Below are positions 43,890-57,028 of a stretch of DNA of 64,000 nucleotides, piece by piece. The notes under the pieces were generated by a model that made no database searches, was not told where the DNA came from, and saw only the letters and a program-made list of their open reading frames with translations. The stretch is taken from contig JAIRXQ010000003.1 of NCBI GenBank assembly GCA_031268195.1, forward strand, positions 16,305-80,304, given 5' to 3'. The translations under genes and the position numbers were made by a program. Numbering within the stretch: the first letter of the stretch is position 1; each line of letters begins with the position of its first letter. Source of the DNA: Azoarcus sp. (GTDB taxonomy: Bacteria > Pseudomonadota > Gammaproteobacteria > Burkholderiales > Rhodocyclaceae).

Positions 43890-45656
43890 TTACATTGATT
43901 CGGGCGCCGAAACGCCCAGCAGCGCCAGCCCGTTGGCCAGCGTCCGGCGAACGGCGGCGGCCAGCGCCAACCGCGCCAGCTTCACGGCCTCATCTTCGAC
44001 CAGCATCCGTTCGACGTTGTACCAGCTATGGAAATCGGCCGCCAGCTCCCGCAGGTAGAACGCGATCTGGTGCGGCGCGTAGTCTTGCGCCGCGCCCTGC
44101 ACGACTTCGGGGAACGCCGACAGCCGCGCGGCAAGGCCCAGCTCGTGCTCGCTTTGCAGGACGCCGGCGTCGATGCCGGTCAGCTCGCTCTCCATGCCGC
44201 CCCATTTTCGTAAAGCGGACGAAGCGCGGGCATGGGCATATTGCACGTAATAGACCGGATTGTCGTTGTTCTGACGCTTGGCGAGATCGAGGTCGAAATC
44301 GAGGTGCTGGTCGCTTTTTCTCAACACGTAGAAAAAACGGCAGGCATCGTTGCCGACTTCGCCGCGCAACTGGCGCAGCGTGACGAACTCGCCCGCGCGC
44401 GTCGACATCGAAGTTTTCTGCCCGTCGCGGTAGAGCACCGCGAACTGCACCAGCGCCACGTCGAGCCGTTTCGGGTCGAAGCCGAGCGCTGCCACCGCGC
44501 CCTTCACGCGCGGCACGTAGCCGTGGTGATCCGCGCCCCAGATATCGATCATGCGATCGAAGCCGCGCTCGTATTTGTTGAGGTGATAAGCGATGTCGGA
44601 GGCGAAATAAGTATAGATACCGTTCTCGCGCTGCACGACGCGATCTTTCTCGTCCCCGAAGCTGGAGGAACGGAACCATTTCGCGCCGTTTTGCACATAG
44701 ACGTGCCCCGCCGCTTCGAGGCGGGCGACGGCGCGTTCCACCATGCCGGTATCAAACAGGCTTTTCTCTGGAAACCACTTGTCGAAGCGCACGCCGAATT
44801 CCTGCAAATCATCGCGGCAATCGCCCAGCTGCTGATTGAGCGCGAAGCCATGCACGAACGGATAGTCCTCCCCCAACAGGCGCTTGGCGTTGGCAATCAA
44901 GACATCGAGGTGCTGTTCGCGCTGCGCCTTGGCCTCCTTGTCGTCATCGCGCACGGACGGCGGCAGGCCGGGCGTGCCCGCGAGCACGTCGGCCGCGCTC
45001 AGATGGGCAAAACGATCGCCATGCGTATCGCGCAGCTCCCAGGCCATCGTCACCACGTAATCGCCCTGATAAGCGTTGGGCGGAAATTCGACTTCGACCC
45101 CGAACAGCGCCAGATAACGCAGCCACGTCGACAGCGCGAGGATATCCATCTGCCGCCCGGCATCGTTGACGTAATACTCGCGGCTCACCTCGAACCCGGC
45201 AAAAGCGAGCACCTCCGCGAGCGATGCGCCGTAGGCCGCGACGCGCCCGTGCCCGACGTGCAGCGGCCCGGTCGGATTGGCCGAGACGAATTCCACCTGC
45301 ACCTTCACGCCCTTCGCCGCGCCGCGCCCCCAATCCTTGCCCTGCGCGAGCGCCTCGCCCACCACGGCCGTTTTCGCGGCGGCGGCCAGCGTGAAGTTGA
45401 TGAACCCGGCGCCCGCCACCTCCACCTTCTCCAGCAGCGCGGAGGTAGGCAGCTCGGCCACCAGCAGCGCCGCCAGCTCGCGCGGATTGCGCTTCAGCGT
45501 CTTGGCAAGCTGCATGGCGACGTTGGTGGCAAAATCGCCGTGCCCGGCCTGCCTCGGCCGTTCGAGCAAAATGTCGACGGCGGCATGCGCGGGCGCCACG
45601 CTTTTCAGGGCATCGCGGATGAGTCTGGTCAGGAGAATCTTGGGGTCGGCGCTCAT
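43890..45656 (-). CDS. argS: arginyl-tRNA synthetase
   Basis: A 588-residue class I synthetase with N-terminal additional domain, SANPTGPLHVGHGR (HIGH-type motif) near residue 130, a KMSKS-equivalent QKTSMSTRAG, and an anticodon-binding C-terminus (ASSALRKWGG to LALLGVSAPESM). It charges tRNA-Arg. Start 45656 (MSADPKILL) is the family start; the frame is open upstream but not conserved. Confidence 0.96.
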   Translation of the reverse strand: MSADPKILLTRLIRDALKSVAPAHAAVDILLERPRQAGHGDFATNVAMQLAKTLKRNPRELAALLVAELPTSALLEKVEVAGAGFINFTLAAAAKTAVVGEALAQGKDWGRGAAKGVKVQVEFVSANPTGPLHVGHGRVAAYGASLAEVLAFAGFEVSREYYVNDAGRQMDILALSTWLRYLALFGVEVEFPPNAYQGDYVVTMAWELRDTHGDRFAHLSAADVLAGTPGLPPSVRDDDKEAKAQREQHLDVLIANAKRLLGEDYPFVHGFALNQQLGDCRDDLQEFGVRFDKWFPEKSLFDTGMVERAVARLEAAGHVYVQNGAKWFRSSSFGDEKDRVVQRENGIYTYFASDIAYHLNKYERGFDRMIDIWGADHHGYVPRVKGAVAALGFDPKRLDVALVQFAVLYRDGQKTSMSTRAGEFVTLRQLRGEVGNDACRFFYVLRKSDQHLDFDLDLAKRQNNDNPVYYVQYAHARASSALRKWGGMESELTGIDAGVLQSEHELGLAARLSAFPEVVQGAAQDYAPHQIAFYLRELAADFHSWYNVERMLVEDEAVKLARLALAAAVRRTLANGLALLGVSAPESM

Positions 45657-46030
45657 GGCACAGGATGGCGGTAAAAGGGTTTGGATTATAGCGGATGGAT
45701 CGTAATACGGCCGGACTTCGGCGCGTTCTTGCCGCGAACTTTCAAGCGACCCGATTTTGCGGCGTGGGCGCTTCCAGCCGTTTCTGCTCCCCGCCACGCA
45801 AACGATAAACAGGAAACGGCAGGAGACCGCCAACAAACAAGAAGATATTGTAAGTAAACAGGAGCTTATCGTCATGCAGCGCAACGGCATATGATGTCAT
45901 AACGCTGCACGTGATGCTGTTTATGTCGTGATAAAATCCCGCCCGGATGCGCCACTGTGGGTTTTTCCGTCTGTGTACGCAGTTTTGCTGTTTTTCGGCT
46001 AGAACGGTCTTCGTGGAGAAATGGAATATC
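45657..46030 (+). other. 374-nt intergenic transition into a low-GC islet
   Basis: Between argS (minus) and the low-GC gene pair (plus). The first 100 nt are argS leader; from about 45830 the sequence becomes AT-richer. Short open frames exist on both strands but none is protein-like. The boundary of the acquired segment probably lies in here. Confidence 0.5.
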
Positions 46031-46852
46031 ATGGCAACAGCAGATCAGGTCAAGATGCTTGAGGCAGCAAACAAATGTCTTGCAAAAAGGGTTGACATCC
46101 CGGGTGCGCCTTTGTGGCACATGGGCAAGGTGTATGTGTTTGAATCCGATGAGAGTTTCAAGCTCCTTGATAACACGGTCAAATACCTTGAATGCAAAGC
46201 CAGGGCAAAGATGCCGTTTGAGGAGGACGAAAAAGAGTTCATGAAAGAGCTCTTCGAAGCAAGCTGGTGGGGAGGGCTTTACAAAGGCTACAAGGAAGCA
46301 GGGAAGCTTTCAAATCATTATGTTAACGGCCATGGCGCGGATATACAGATCGACGCGGACGTGTACAAGACATCTGTCATTGTCAAGGACACGATGGATG
46401 CGCTCAAGGCATATATTCGGAAGCTAGCAGAAGGTAAACAATCTAGATCATTTGCGCATTTGAGAAGTAATGATACTCTTTTTCTTCAATCGGAATTTGC
46501 GCGAAAATTGAGGTCCGGGAGGAATGTAAATATGCAGGGTAGTTTGTTGGAAGACGGCGTTCTCATAGCAGAACAATCCAATACAAGGCTGAAATTTGCT
46601 GACCATCGATTTCATCTTAGTGTGAGCACCTCCAAGGCATCTGACAAGTTTTATTCAACATGGAAAGTAGAAAGCCTGTATGATTTTCAGCCATTTTCAA
46701 ACAACGAGGAAGAAAATAAACGTCATATAACGCATCTTCCACTTGGACATAAAGAATTGAATCTCCCGGATGGCTTATCACAATATATGACAGAAATTGG
46801 CGTGGCGAAGGCTTTCAATCATGTTGCGTCGTGGGATGAATGGTGGAAATGA
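46031..46852 (+). CDS. unknown protein, candidate effector of a two-gene module
   Basis: A 273-residue soluble protein without signal peptide or membrane segments, preceded by TGGAGA. Visible features are WHMGKVYVFESDESF near residue 30, KPYxxx-poor but Lys/Glu-rich helices, ASWWGGLYKGYKEAG near 77, a HYVNGHGADIQID block near 97, and a C-terminal LYDFQPFSN...LPLGHKELNLPDGLSQYM stretch. Codon use is AT-richer than the backbone. It overlaps its partner gene by ATGA. I do not recognise the family. The coupling to a membrane-anchored partner and the low GC suggest a toxin-immunity or effector-immunity pair; this is inference. Confidence 0.55.
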   Translation: MATADQVKMLEAANKCLAKRVDIPGAPLWHMGKVYVFESDESFKLLDNTVKYLECKARAKMPFEEDEKEFMKELFEASWWGGLYKGYKEAGKLSNHYVNGHGADIQIDADVYKTSVIVKDTMDALKAYIRKLAEGKQSRSFAHLRSNDTLFLQSEFARKLRSGRNVNMQGSLLEDGVLIAEQSNTRLKFADHRFHLSVSTSKASDKFYSTWKVESLYDFQPFSNNEEENKRHITHLPLGHKELNLPDGLSQYMTEIGVAKAFNHVASWDEWWK

Positions 46853-47442
46853 AGAAGTCAACAAAATTGCTGATTTTCCTGCTTGCAGTGCCGCTGGTGC
46901 TGGCACTTTTGCTAGCGGTGTTTTTGATGATTGCTCCCGCGAGGGAAGATTTCTGTTTTGTTGCGGATCAAAATTATGAAGTCAAGGTAGAGCGCATCGA
47001 CCAGAGCACATATTATCTGTACCTGCAAATTTCTGGCTTTCACGAGAAAGAAACTTTTCTTGCTGTGTATGATGAAAAACCAGTGTTTGATCGTTGTGGT
47101 TTATCTAAGCAGCACTCAATTGGAGCAACGAATATAGCTTCAACTGAAGCTGAAGTTGATACGAAGATAAAATCTCCTATAAAAATAATATTATTCCCAA
47201 ATAAAAAAGTTGCGGAAATCCATTTCAAAGACACGGATGATGGTGATGATATACTCTCACAACTCACGAAGGCCGTCATAAACCGTGACAATGCGCAGGA
47301 AGACCGTTCCAGGTCGGAGGAAGAATATCTTCGTGCACGACAGGAATTTGCTTCCGGTGTTAAAATCGTTATTCGTGACGACTTGGGTGAGGACGACAAG
47401 ACTGAAGATAATCAGGCCGGGGACGGCCAAGTTGAAAAATGA
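46849..47442 (+). CDS. membrane-anchored unknown protein, candidate immunity partner
   Basis: A 197-residue protein: short basic start (MKKSTK), a strong transmembrane or signal-anchor helix (LLIFLLAVPLVLALLLAVFLMIA), and a periplasmic domain with one early cysteine (DFCFVADQNYEV) and another in DRCGLSKQ; the C-terminus is highly acidic (DDLGEDDKTEDNQAGDG). The ATG overlaps the upstream stop. This is how immunity proteins against periplasm-acting toxins are often built, but no family is recognised and the role is inferred only from the gene pair. Confidence 0.55.
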   Translation: MKKSTKLLIFLLAVPLVLALLLAVFLMIAPAREDFCFVADQNYEVKVERIDQSTYYLYLQISGFHEKETFLAVYDEKPVFDRCGLSKQHSIGATNIASTEAEVDTKIKSPIKIILFPNKKVAEIHFKDTDDGDDILSQLTKAVINRDNAQEDRSRSEEEYLRARQEFASGVKIVIRDDLGEDDKTEDNQAGDGQVEK

Positions 47443-47548
47443 GCGAATAAGCTTTTATCAGCAAGTCAGTCCCAAACGATTCAGGATTGTTCAGGACTGA
47501 CTGCAAAAGCTCGTGACAGACTTCGCCGCTTTCTCCCGAAAGCGGCGC

Positions 47549-49618
47549 TCAATCCAGATCCACCTGCGCCCGCAACCAGAACGTGCGCCCCGGTTCGTTG
47601 ACGCGCGCCGTCTGCTCGTAACCCGTCACGTCCGCGCCGCTCTTGCTGATGAATTCGGCGTACTTGCGGTCGAACAGGTTATCGACGCCCACGCTGAACG
47701 ACGCGGACTTGTTCAACCGATAACTGCCGTTCAACGAAAACACGGCAAAACCGCCGTTGCGCCCCAGGTCTTGTCCGACGATATTGCCTTCGTTGCGCGC
47801 GTAACGGTTCTGCGCCACCACCAGACGCAACAGCGCACCCGCCGAATACGCGCCGCGTTGCCAGTCGAGCCCGAGCCGCCCTTCCAGCGGCGGGATCTGG
47901 CCCAGGGCGTGGTGATCGCTGTCGTTTTCGCCGTGTGTGTAGGCAAGGCTCGCGCTGCCTTTCCATTGCGGCGCAAAGCGGTAGGAAGCGCCCGCTTCAC
48001 CGCCCCATAGGGTCGCATCGACATTGCGGGCGATGGTCTGGGTGCCTGTCCCGTTGGGATAACGGCTCTCGATCAAAATATAGTCGTCGAGCTTGCCGTA
48101 GAACGCCGACACGAATCCCTGCACAGCGCCGGATTGCCAGGTCAGGCCGAGGTCGAGCTGATGGGTGATTTCCGGCTCGATACGGTCGAACACGGAATTG
48201 CCGCTCTCCGACGCCTTGCCGATTTCCCAGTAATCCGGCGCGCGCGCGCTACGCCCCACGCCGAGGTAAGCGATGCCGTGCTGCGCCCATTCGCGCTCAT
48301 AGCGCATGAAACCGCTCCACAGACTTTCGCGGCGGTGCGCGCCGGAGGTGGCGCTGGCGGTGCCCGCGCGGCTGTCCTTCGCCTGCCACTGATCGTTGCG
48401 CAGCCCGGCGATCACGCTGTCGGCGGCGCTCGCCTGCCAGCGCAATTCCCCAAAAAAGCCGTTGCTGGCAAAGCGAAAATCTTGTCGGCGCTTCTGGTTG
48501 TGGTAGTCATTGGCCGAACCGCGTGGGCCGCCGCTGCGCGCGGTGTGGATGTTCTCTTGCCGATCCACGCCCAACGTCAATATCGTATCGCCGCCGGGCA
48601 GCAGCGTCGCCGCGAAGCGTCCGCCCGTGCTCTTGCGGTCGGGATTGCTCGCCATCGCCATGCCCACAGGCGTGCGCAGGCTGTAGTTGTCCATGACGTG
48701 ATCGATGTAGTTGTAATACGCCTGCGCCTGCACCTTGTCGAGCCACGAAGCCAGATGGCGTTTTTCGAACTTCAGCGCCACGTTCTCGCGCTCGAACTGG
48801 CTACCGTCCATGCCCCGGTCGGCATAGGCGGCTTCGCCGTCGCTCTTGATGGCGGACAGCTCCAGCCGGGTCGCTTCATCCGGCGTCAGGCCGACGATGC
48901 CGGTGAGACTCTGGCGCTCGTAGCGCGCATGCACCTTCTTGCCGCCGCCATCCCGGTAATCGTCGGAGCGGGAGCGGGTCAAAATACCTTCACCATAAAC
49001 AGCGGCATTGCCGCCTTTGACATCAAGATAGCCGTCGAAGCGCCCGGCGCTCGCGCCCGTTGCCGCCGCGTTCAAACGCCAGTCCGGCTGCTCATAGCGC
49101 TTGTGCACGCGCTCGAACAGCACTGTCCCGGCCGAGGCAGGGCCATAAACAACGCTCTGCGGCCCCTTGAGCAAGGTGACGCGATCATAGGCATCCGGGA
49201 AAATATAGGCGGTCGGCGGGTCCATGCGCCCGCCGCACCCGCCGAGAATTTGCTCGCCGTCGAGCAAAATGTTCAGGCGCGAAGCGGCCATGCCGCGAAA
49301 CATCGGATCGCCGCCCGTACCGCCCTTGCGCACGACGCTCATGCCAGGCACGGTTTTGAGAAAAGAAGCGCCATCATTGGCGGGCAACGGCTGCTGCGGC
49401 GCCTTGGGATCGAAATTCACTTCCAACGGCGCATCCATCGCGGACGCGGTAACCACCACGGTATCGAGCGTCGGCGGCGCGGCGCCCTGACCTGCGCGAC
49501 CTTCGTGACCTTCGTGACCCTCGTGGGCCTGCTGCGCGAACAGCGCGCCAGAGGCGAGAACGGCGAAAACCGCCAACGCGGCCTGCGCAGCGCGCGGGCC
49601 CGAATCATACTTCGACAT
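47549..49618 (-). CDS. TonB-dependent copper receptor
   Basis: A 689-residue outer-membrane receptor with signal peptide (AALAVFAVLASGALFAQQ), a His/Glu/Gly metal-rich N-terminal stretch (AHEGHEGHEG), a TonB box (TLDTVVVTAS), a plug with KTVPGMSVVRKGGTGGDPMF and DGEQILGGCGGRMDPPTAY, and a 22-strand-type barrel ending RAQVDLD. The GGCGGRMDPPTAY segment is characteristic of the copper-receptor subfamily (NosA/OprC). Start 49618 is supported by GAAGGA upstream. It pairs with the DUF2946 gene just upstream. Confidence 0.92.
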   Translation of the reverse strand: MSKYDSGPRAAQAALAVFAVLASGALFAQQAHEGHEGHEGRAGQGAAPPTLDTVVVTASAMDAPLEVNFDPKAPQQPLPANDGASFLKTVPGMSVVRKGGTGGDPMFRGMAASRLNILLDGEQILGGCGGRMDPPTAYIFPDAYDRVTLLKGPQSVVYGPASAGTVLFERVHKRYEQPDWRLNAAATGASAGRFDGYLDVKGGNAAVYGEGILTRSRSDDYRDGGGKKVHARYERQSLTGIVGLTPDEATRLELSAIKSDGEAAYADRGMDGSQFERENVALKFEKRHLASWLDKVQAQAYYNYIDHVMDNYSLRTPVGMAMASNPDRKSTGGRFAATLLPGGDTILTLGVDRQENIHTARSGGPRGSANDYHNQKRRQDFRFASNGFFGELRWQASAADSVIAGLRNDQWQAKDSRAGTASATSGAHRRESLWSGFMRYEREWAQHGIAYLGVGRSARAPDYWEIGKASESGNSVFDRIEPEITHQLDLGLTWQSGAVQGFVSAFYGKLDDYILIESRYPNGTGTQTIARNVDATLWGGEAGASYRFAPQWKGSASLAYTHGENDSDHHALGQIPPLEGRLGLDWQRGAYSAGALLRLVVAQNRYARNEGNIVGQDLGRNGGFAVFSLNGSYRLNKSASFSVGVDNLFDRKYAEFISKSGADVTGYEQTARVNEPGRTFWLRAQVDLD

Positions 49619-49723
49619 GAAAATTCCTTCGCAAAACGACTCAATGGAACGCGATGCACACCAGCGCACGTCCACGCCGCAACACGGGCGAAAGTGGCGG
49701 TTCAGCGCATCGCAGCGCGGGGG

Positions 49724-50173
49724 TCAGGCGAAGGAAAAAGGCGGCGCCCGCTTGGGCGCATGGCAAGAATCCGGCGCGCTCGGCTGCAAGCGCGCATCGC
49801 GCGCCGGAACGAAAAACGTGGCGGGCTCCGGCGGCGGAAAGGACAGCGCCGCATCCGAAGGCAGCGCAAGGCTCGCGGCGAGATGGCAAAACGGGCAATG
49901 CCCGCCCCCCATCCGCCACACCGGAGGCAGGCCGTCGTCCGTATCGGCCGGCGCGCCATCGGCCGTACCGGCCGACCCTCCACTCGCCGTGCCGTGGCAG
50001 ACATCCGACAGCGCAAGCTCGAAGCCGCCGAGCGCCTGCTGCGCCGCATGCACACTGGCGATGCCCCCGGCCAGCAGTTGCAGACAAACCACCCAGACCG
50101 CCGCCCAGGCAACCCCGCGCCGGCGGCGGCGCAGGTAGCTAAAAAGGGGGGCATTGGGCAAGGCGAAAGACAT
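49724..50173 (-). CDS. DUF2946 family protein, copper-associated
   Basis: A 149-residue protein with a basic N-terminus, one hydrophobic helix that may be a signal (WAAVWVVCLQLLAGGIASVHAAQ), and a GGGHCPFCHLAA motif near residue 93 plus DVCHG earlier. DUF2946 proteins with the CPxC motif are typically encoded beside copper receptors, as here (about 105 nt apart, same strand). A periplasmic copper-handling role is likely but unproven. Confidence 0.8.
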   Translation of the reverse strand: MSFALPNAPLFSYLRRRRRGVAWAAVWVVCLQLLAGGIASVHAAQQALGGFELALSDVCHGTASGGSAGTADGAPADTDDGLPPVWRMGGGHCPFCHLAASLALPSDAALSFPPPEPATFFVPARDARLQPSAPDSCHAPKRAPPFSFA

Positions 50174-50245
50174 GCGCGAATTGTAGCGGGAACGGCGCAA
50201 GGCGGGTTTAGGGGGAAACACTCGCTTTGTTGCGCTGCGCGGATT

Positions 50246-54007
<3,762 letters not shown>

Positions 54008-54220
54008 TTTGCCAGCCTCCTTGTTCAAAAAAAGCCACCGCGCCCCGAAAACACAAACGGCGCGGCGAACCGCATGGTTCGCGAGCACCGTTTCAACCAT
54101 TCGCCGGGCCGGACCGCAACGCCTTTCGGCCAAGGGATGGATTCTATGGATATGCGGCGCCGACGGCAACCGCCGGGGATCGGGTTTGCTTCGTGAAAAC
54201 GTACGCCAGAAAGAGACGGG

Positions 54221-54460
54221 TCAAACGTTCTGCCTGAGTTTTCTGGCGAAGTCATTCGGAGACAGATCACCCGGAGCCGAATGTATTCGCGCGTATTCCT
54301 TCAAAGCCTCCCGGTAGGCGGTCACGGAGTCTTGCAGTTGCGTTTCATCGCCTCGGCGTTTGCCAAGGATGCTGAGCACGTTTCCGAGGTTGTTTTGTGT
54401 CGCGGCCCAATTGAGCGGCACGCACGGGTTTCCAAGGAAGCCTCTCTTTTTTTGGGCCAC
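54221..54460 (-). pseudogene. truncated TPR-repeat protein remnant
   Basis: An 80-codon frame holding one tetratricopeptide unit: LNWAATQNNLGNVLSILGKRR then QLQDSVTAYREALKEYAR, the pattern seen in long tandem TPR proteins. Only one repeat and a short tail remain, and no larger frame extends upstream on the minus strand, so it looks like the 3' stub of a lost gene. It marks the left edge of the low-GC islet. Confidence 0.65.
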
Positions 54461-54518
54461 TTTTCTGCCCTCTCAAAACTGTGTAATATTCCCGATAATC
54501 TATCTGGGAAAATAAGTC

Positions 54519-54989
54519 ATGACTTCCGAGTACATCATGAGAGGGGTTAGCTCTGCCTCCGCGTCTAAGACATCCGGTGCATTCAATGCATTATCTCAGG
54601 AAGAACATGACATATATGTATTAGAAGCAAGCGAAGTTCTTGCGGTCAGTCTTTCCCACCATATAGAAAGCGGCGTGTTGGATACAAAGACAGCCGTAGC
54701 TCTTGGCCCTTTAGTTGCTGTTATATTCGTAGGCGTGATAGCATCATTAGCGTTTGATGCAGTCGATAATCATTTTGGTCTTACTGTAAAGATGTCCAAT
54801 GCAATCGATCAAATGCTAGAAGATATTGCTAGAAGAGCCGCGAATCAACGAGATTCATTGGGACACAAGTTCCAACATATGGCATATTCAGCCTTTGAGG
54901 TTGCGGCAGCATGGTTAATTCGTGAGGGAACAAGCGCAACAGTAAGTTATATTCGTCGTAACATAGATTACTTCCTAGGTCCTCGCTAG
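54519..54989 (+). CDS. small unknown protein with hydrophobic helix, candidate toxin
   Basis: A 156-residue AT-rich gene. The protein has no signal peptide; residues about 60-85 form a hydrophobic helix (VALGPLVAVIFVGVIASLAF) and the rest is amphipathic (FGLTVKMSNAIDQMLEDIARRAANQ, then FEVAAAWLIREGT). A pore-forming or membrane-acting toxin could look like this. It lies 11 nt upstream of a DUF1240-like membrane protein. ATG 54537 is an alternative start. No family recognised. Confidence 0.5.
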   Translation: MTSEYIMRGVSSASASKTSGAFNALSQEEHDIYVLEASEVLAVSLSHHIESGVLDTKTAVALGPLVAVIFVGVIASLAFDAVDNHFGLTVKMSNAIDQMLEDIARRAANQRDSLGHKFQHMAYSAFEVAAAWLIREGTSATVSYIRRNIDYFLGPR

Positions 54990-55000
54990 GAGAGGGAGGA

Positions 55001-55558
55001 GTGAGTAAAAAAATAACTTTTAATGATATTGTTCTTACTCGTTTAGAACTATATCTTGGAACGCCACTAGTTTTTTTTGGATTGTTGGCTGCTGTTCTAT
55101 GGCTAACTCCAATTGTATTTGGAGAATTATATGAGAAATTTTACCTTCCTTATATCAATAGTGGCCCTGTTATTTTACGTATAAGTAGTGGTATTTTTTG
55201 GTTATGTGGTTTGCCAGTCGTTATTATGACTTTGCCCATCTTGGTAATCGGTTTTTTACGAAATGGTCTCAAAATAGATTTTTCTCATCATCAGAAACAA
55301 TTTAGGTTATATATCAAAATTTGGGGATATACTGCAATTATAACGGTTGCAATAGCATTTATAATCCCTGCTTATATTGCTGAACGAATCGAAGCTAAAG
55401 GCTATATCGTTTGTCATGAACTTGATCAGTTCAGCCTTACGAGACGTGTAACAGGTTATGTTCGTCACCCTATGCTATGCGTGTCTGAGGATGCGCAGGC
55501 AGATGCGTTGAGAATCTACAAAGAGCTTCATATATCTCATCCAAACCTCTTTCCTTAA
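55001..55558 (+). CDS. DUF1240-like inner-membrane protein, candidate immunity partner
   Basis: A 185-residue membrane protein starting at GTG 55001 behind a long purine-rich Shine-Dalgarno (AGGAGAGGGAGGA). Four likely transmembrane segments (LVFFGLLAAVLWLTPIVFG, ISSGIFWLCGLPVVIMTLPILVIGF, YTAIITVAIAFIIPAYI) precede a short tail with two cysteines (GYIVCHELDQFS, RHPMLCVS). The pattern resembles DUF1240, small membrane proteins found beside toxin-like genes. GC is very low compared with the flanks, indicating transfer. Confidence 0.55.
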   Translation: MSKKITFNDIVLTRLELYLGTPLVFFGLLAAVLWLTPIVFGELYEKFYLPYINSGPVILRISSGIFWLCGLPVVIMTLPILVIGFLRNGLKIDFSHHQKQFRLYIKIWGYTAIITVAIAFIIPAYIAERIEAKGYIVCHELDQFSLTRRVTGYVRHPMLCVSEDAQADALRIYKELHISHPNLFP

Positions 55559-55609
55559 CTCAGACCCGGCTCTGTCCCACCCTCCCCCCTCCAAAAAAAC
55601 CACACGACC

Positions 55610-56500
55610 ATGAACCGCGAGCGCGCTGGATTTTCCCGTCACCTGCTGCTGCTGCTCGTGGGCGTGGCCCTGTTCTGGGGGCTGAACTGGCAAGTGATGA
55701 AAGTCGCGCTGCGCGAGATTGCGCCGATGAGCTTTCGCACCTTCACCGTGCTGCTCGGCGGCACAGGGCTGTTGCTGATCGCCCGGCTCACGCGCCAGCC
55801 GCTGATGCCGCCCAAAGGCAAGTGGCCGACGCTGGCGTGGCTCGCCGCCACCAACATCGCGGCCTGGAATCTGCTCTCGATCCACGGCATCGCGCTGCTG
55901 CCCTCGGGCCGCGCCGCGCTGCTGGCCTACACCATGCCGGTGTGGAGCATCCTGCTCTCGGTCATCTGGCTCGGCAATCCGCTCACCGTCCGGCGAACGG
56001 CCGGCATGCTGCTCGGCGCGGCGGGCGTTTTCGCCATGATGGGCACGGAACTGGCGAGCATCGCGGGCGCGCCGTGGGGCGCCCTGTCGATGGTCGGCGC
56101 AGCCTTCGTGTGGGCCGTGGGGCTGGTGTCGATCAAACGCTTCCCGGTCGCCATGCCGACGCTGACCTTCTCCGGCTGGACGATGTTGATCGGCGGCGCG
56201 CTCTCGCTGCCCTTCGCGCTGGCCTTCGAACGCGCGCCGGCGTGGCGGCATCTGAGCTTCTGGCCGCTCTTCGCGGTGTTCTACAACGTCTTCATCTCGC
56301 TGATGTTCTGCAACTGGGCATGGAACACCCTCGCACGCCGCCTGCCGGTGGCCGTCTCCTCACTCTCCTCGCTCGCCGTGCCGCTGGTCGGCGTCGCAGG
56401 CGGCATGCTCCTGCTCGGAGAACAGCCCGACACGGCCGAATGGGTCGGCATGGCCTGCATTCTCGGCGCGGTCGCAACAGTGATGCTGCCGGAAAAATAA
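55610..56500 (+). CDS. EamA/DMT-family transporter
   Basis: A 296-residue protein with ten predicted transmembrane helices in two EamA repeats (FWGLNWQVMKVALREIAPMSF in the first; WTMLIGGALSLPFALAFERAP in the second). The family exports amino acids, metabolites or drugs, or takes up solutes; the substrate cannot be told. Backbone-like GC returns here, marking the right edge of the islet. Confidence 0.9.
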   Translation: MNRERAGFSRHLLLLLVGVALFWGLNWQVMKVALREIAPMSFRTFTVLLGGTGLLLIARLTRQPLMPPKGKWPTLAWLAATNIAAWNLLSIHGIALLPSGRAALLAYTMPVWSILLSVIWLGNPLTVRRTAGMLLGAAGVFAMMGTELASIAGAPWGALSMVGAAFVWAVGLVSIKRFPVAMPTLTFSGWTMLIGGALSLPFALAFERAPAWRHLSFWPLFAVFYNVFISLMFCNWAWNTLARRLPVAVSSLSSLAVPLVGVAGGMLLLGEQPDTAEWVGMACILGAVATVMLPEK

Positions 56501-56575
56501 CGCCGTATCCGGGCATGCAACACCCCTGTTTTTGCAGCTATCATCCCCGGGTCCATCCCGCGCAGGAGATTCCTC

Positions 56576-57016
56576 ATGAAAAAGACGCTTGCATTCGCGC
56601 TGCTCGCCGCTTTGTCCGCCAGCGCCATCGCTCAACAAGGCGACACATACCTGAGTTTCCAACCCATCGTCGCCGTCGCCGTCACCGATGGACAATTGAG
56701 CGGCAAGGTTCAGTTCTACCTGCGCGGCCAAAAGCCCCCCGGAAACATCACGGAAACATTCCCGGAAGCGGTCTATGACAAACCGGCGGGCACGCAAGTC
56801 GTCAATGCCTCCGTGGCGAGAGGCTGCGCCACGGCCCTGCGCCGGGTGCTGGCTTCGTTCGAAGATTATGCGAAAAAATACGGCGCGAACGCCGTCGTCG
56901 ACATGGTGAGCTTCCACGGACAAGAGCACCACGCGGACAACGCCCGGTTCTGGTGCCACGAAGAACCCAATGGCTATGTCGTGAAGATGCGGGGCAAACC
57001 GGCGATCATCAAATAA
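56576..57016 (+). CDS. small exported protein with YbjQ-like (GANAVVDMVS) domain
   Basis: A 146-residue protein with signal peptide (TLAFALLAALSASAIAQ). The body has LSGKVQFYLRGQKPPGN, a cysteine in ARGCATALRRVLASFEDYAKKYGANAVVDMV and a terminal WCHEEP motif. This matches a family often mislabelled as excinuclease ATPase subunit, related to heavy-metal-binding YbjQ-type domains; no function is proven. It starts behind AGGAGA and ends 12 nt from the convergent pilR. Confidence 0.7.
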   Translation: MKKTLAFALLAALSASAIAQQGDTYLSFQPIVAVAVTDGQLSGKVQFYLRGQKPPGNITETFPEAVYDKPAGTQVVNASVARGCATALRRVLASFEDYAKKYGANAVVDMVSFHGQEHHADNARFWCHEEPNGYVVKMRGKPAIIK

Positions 57017-57028
57017 GACGGGGCGGCC

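Noticed and set aside
54008..54220. possible cobalamin or SAH riboswitch in the metH leader
   Set aside because: I looked for the B12-box and SAH core motifs on the minus strand and found no convincing match.
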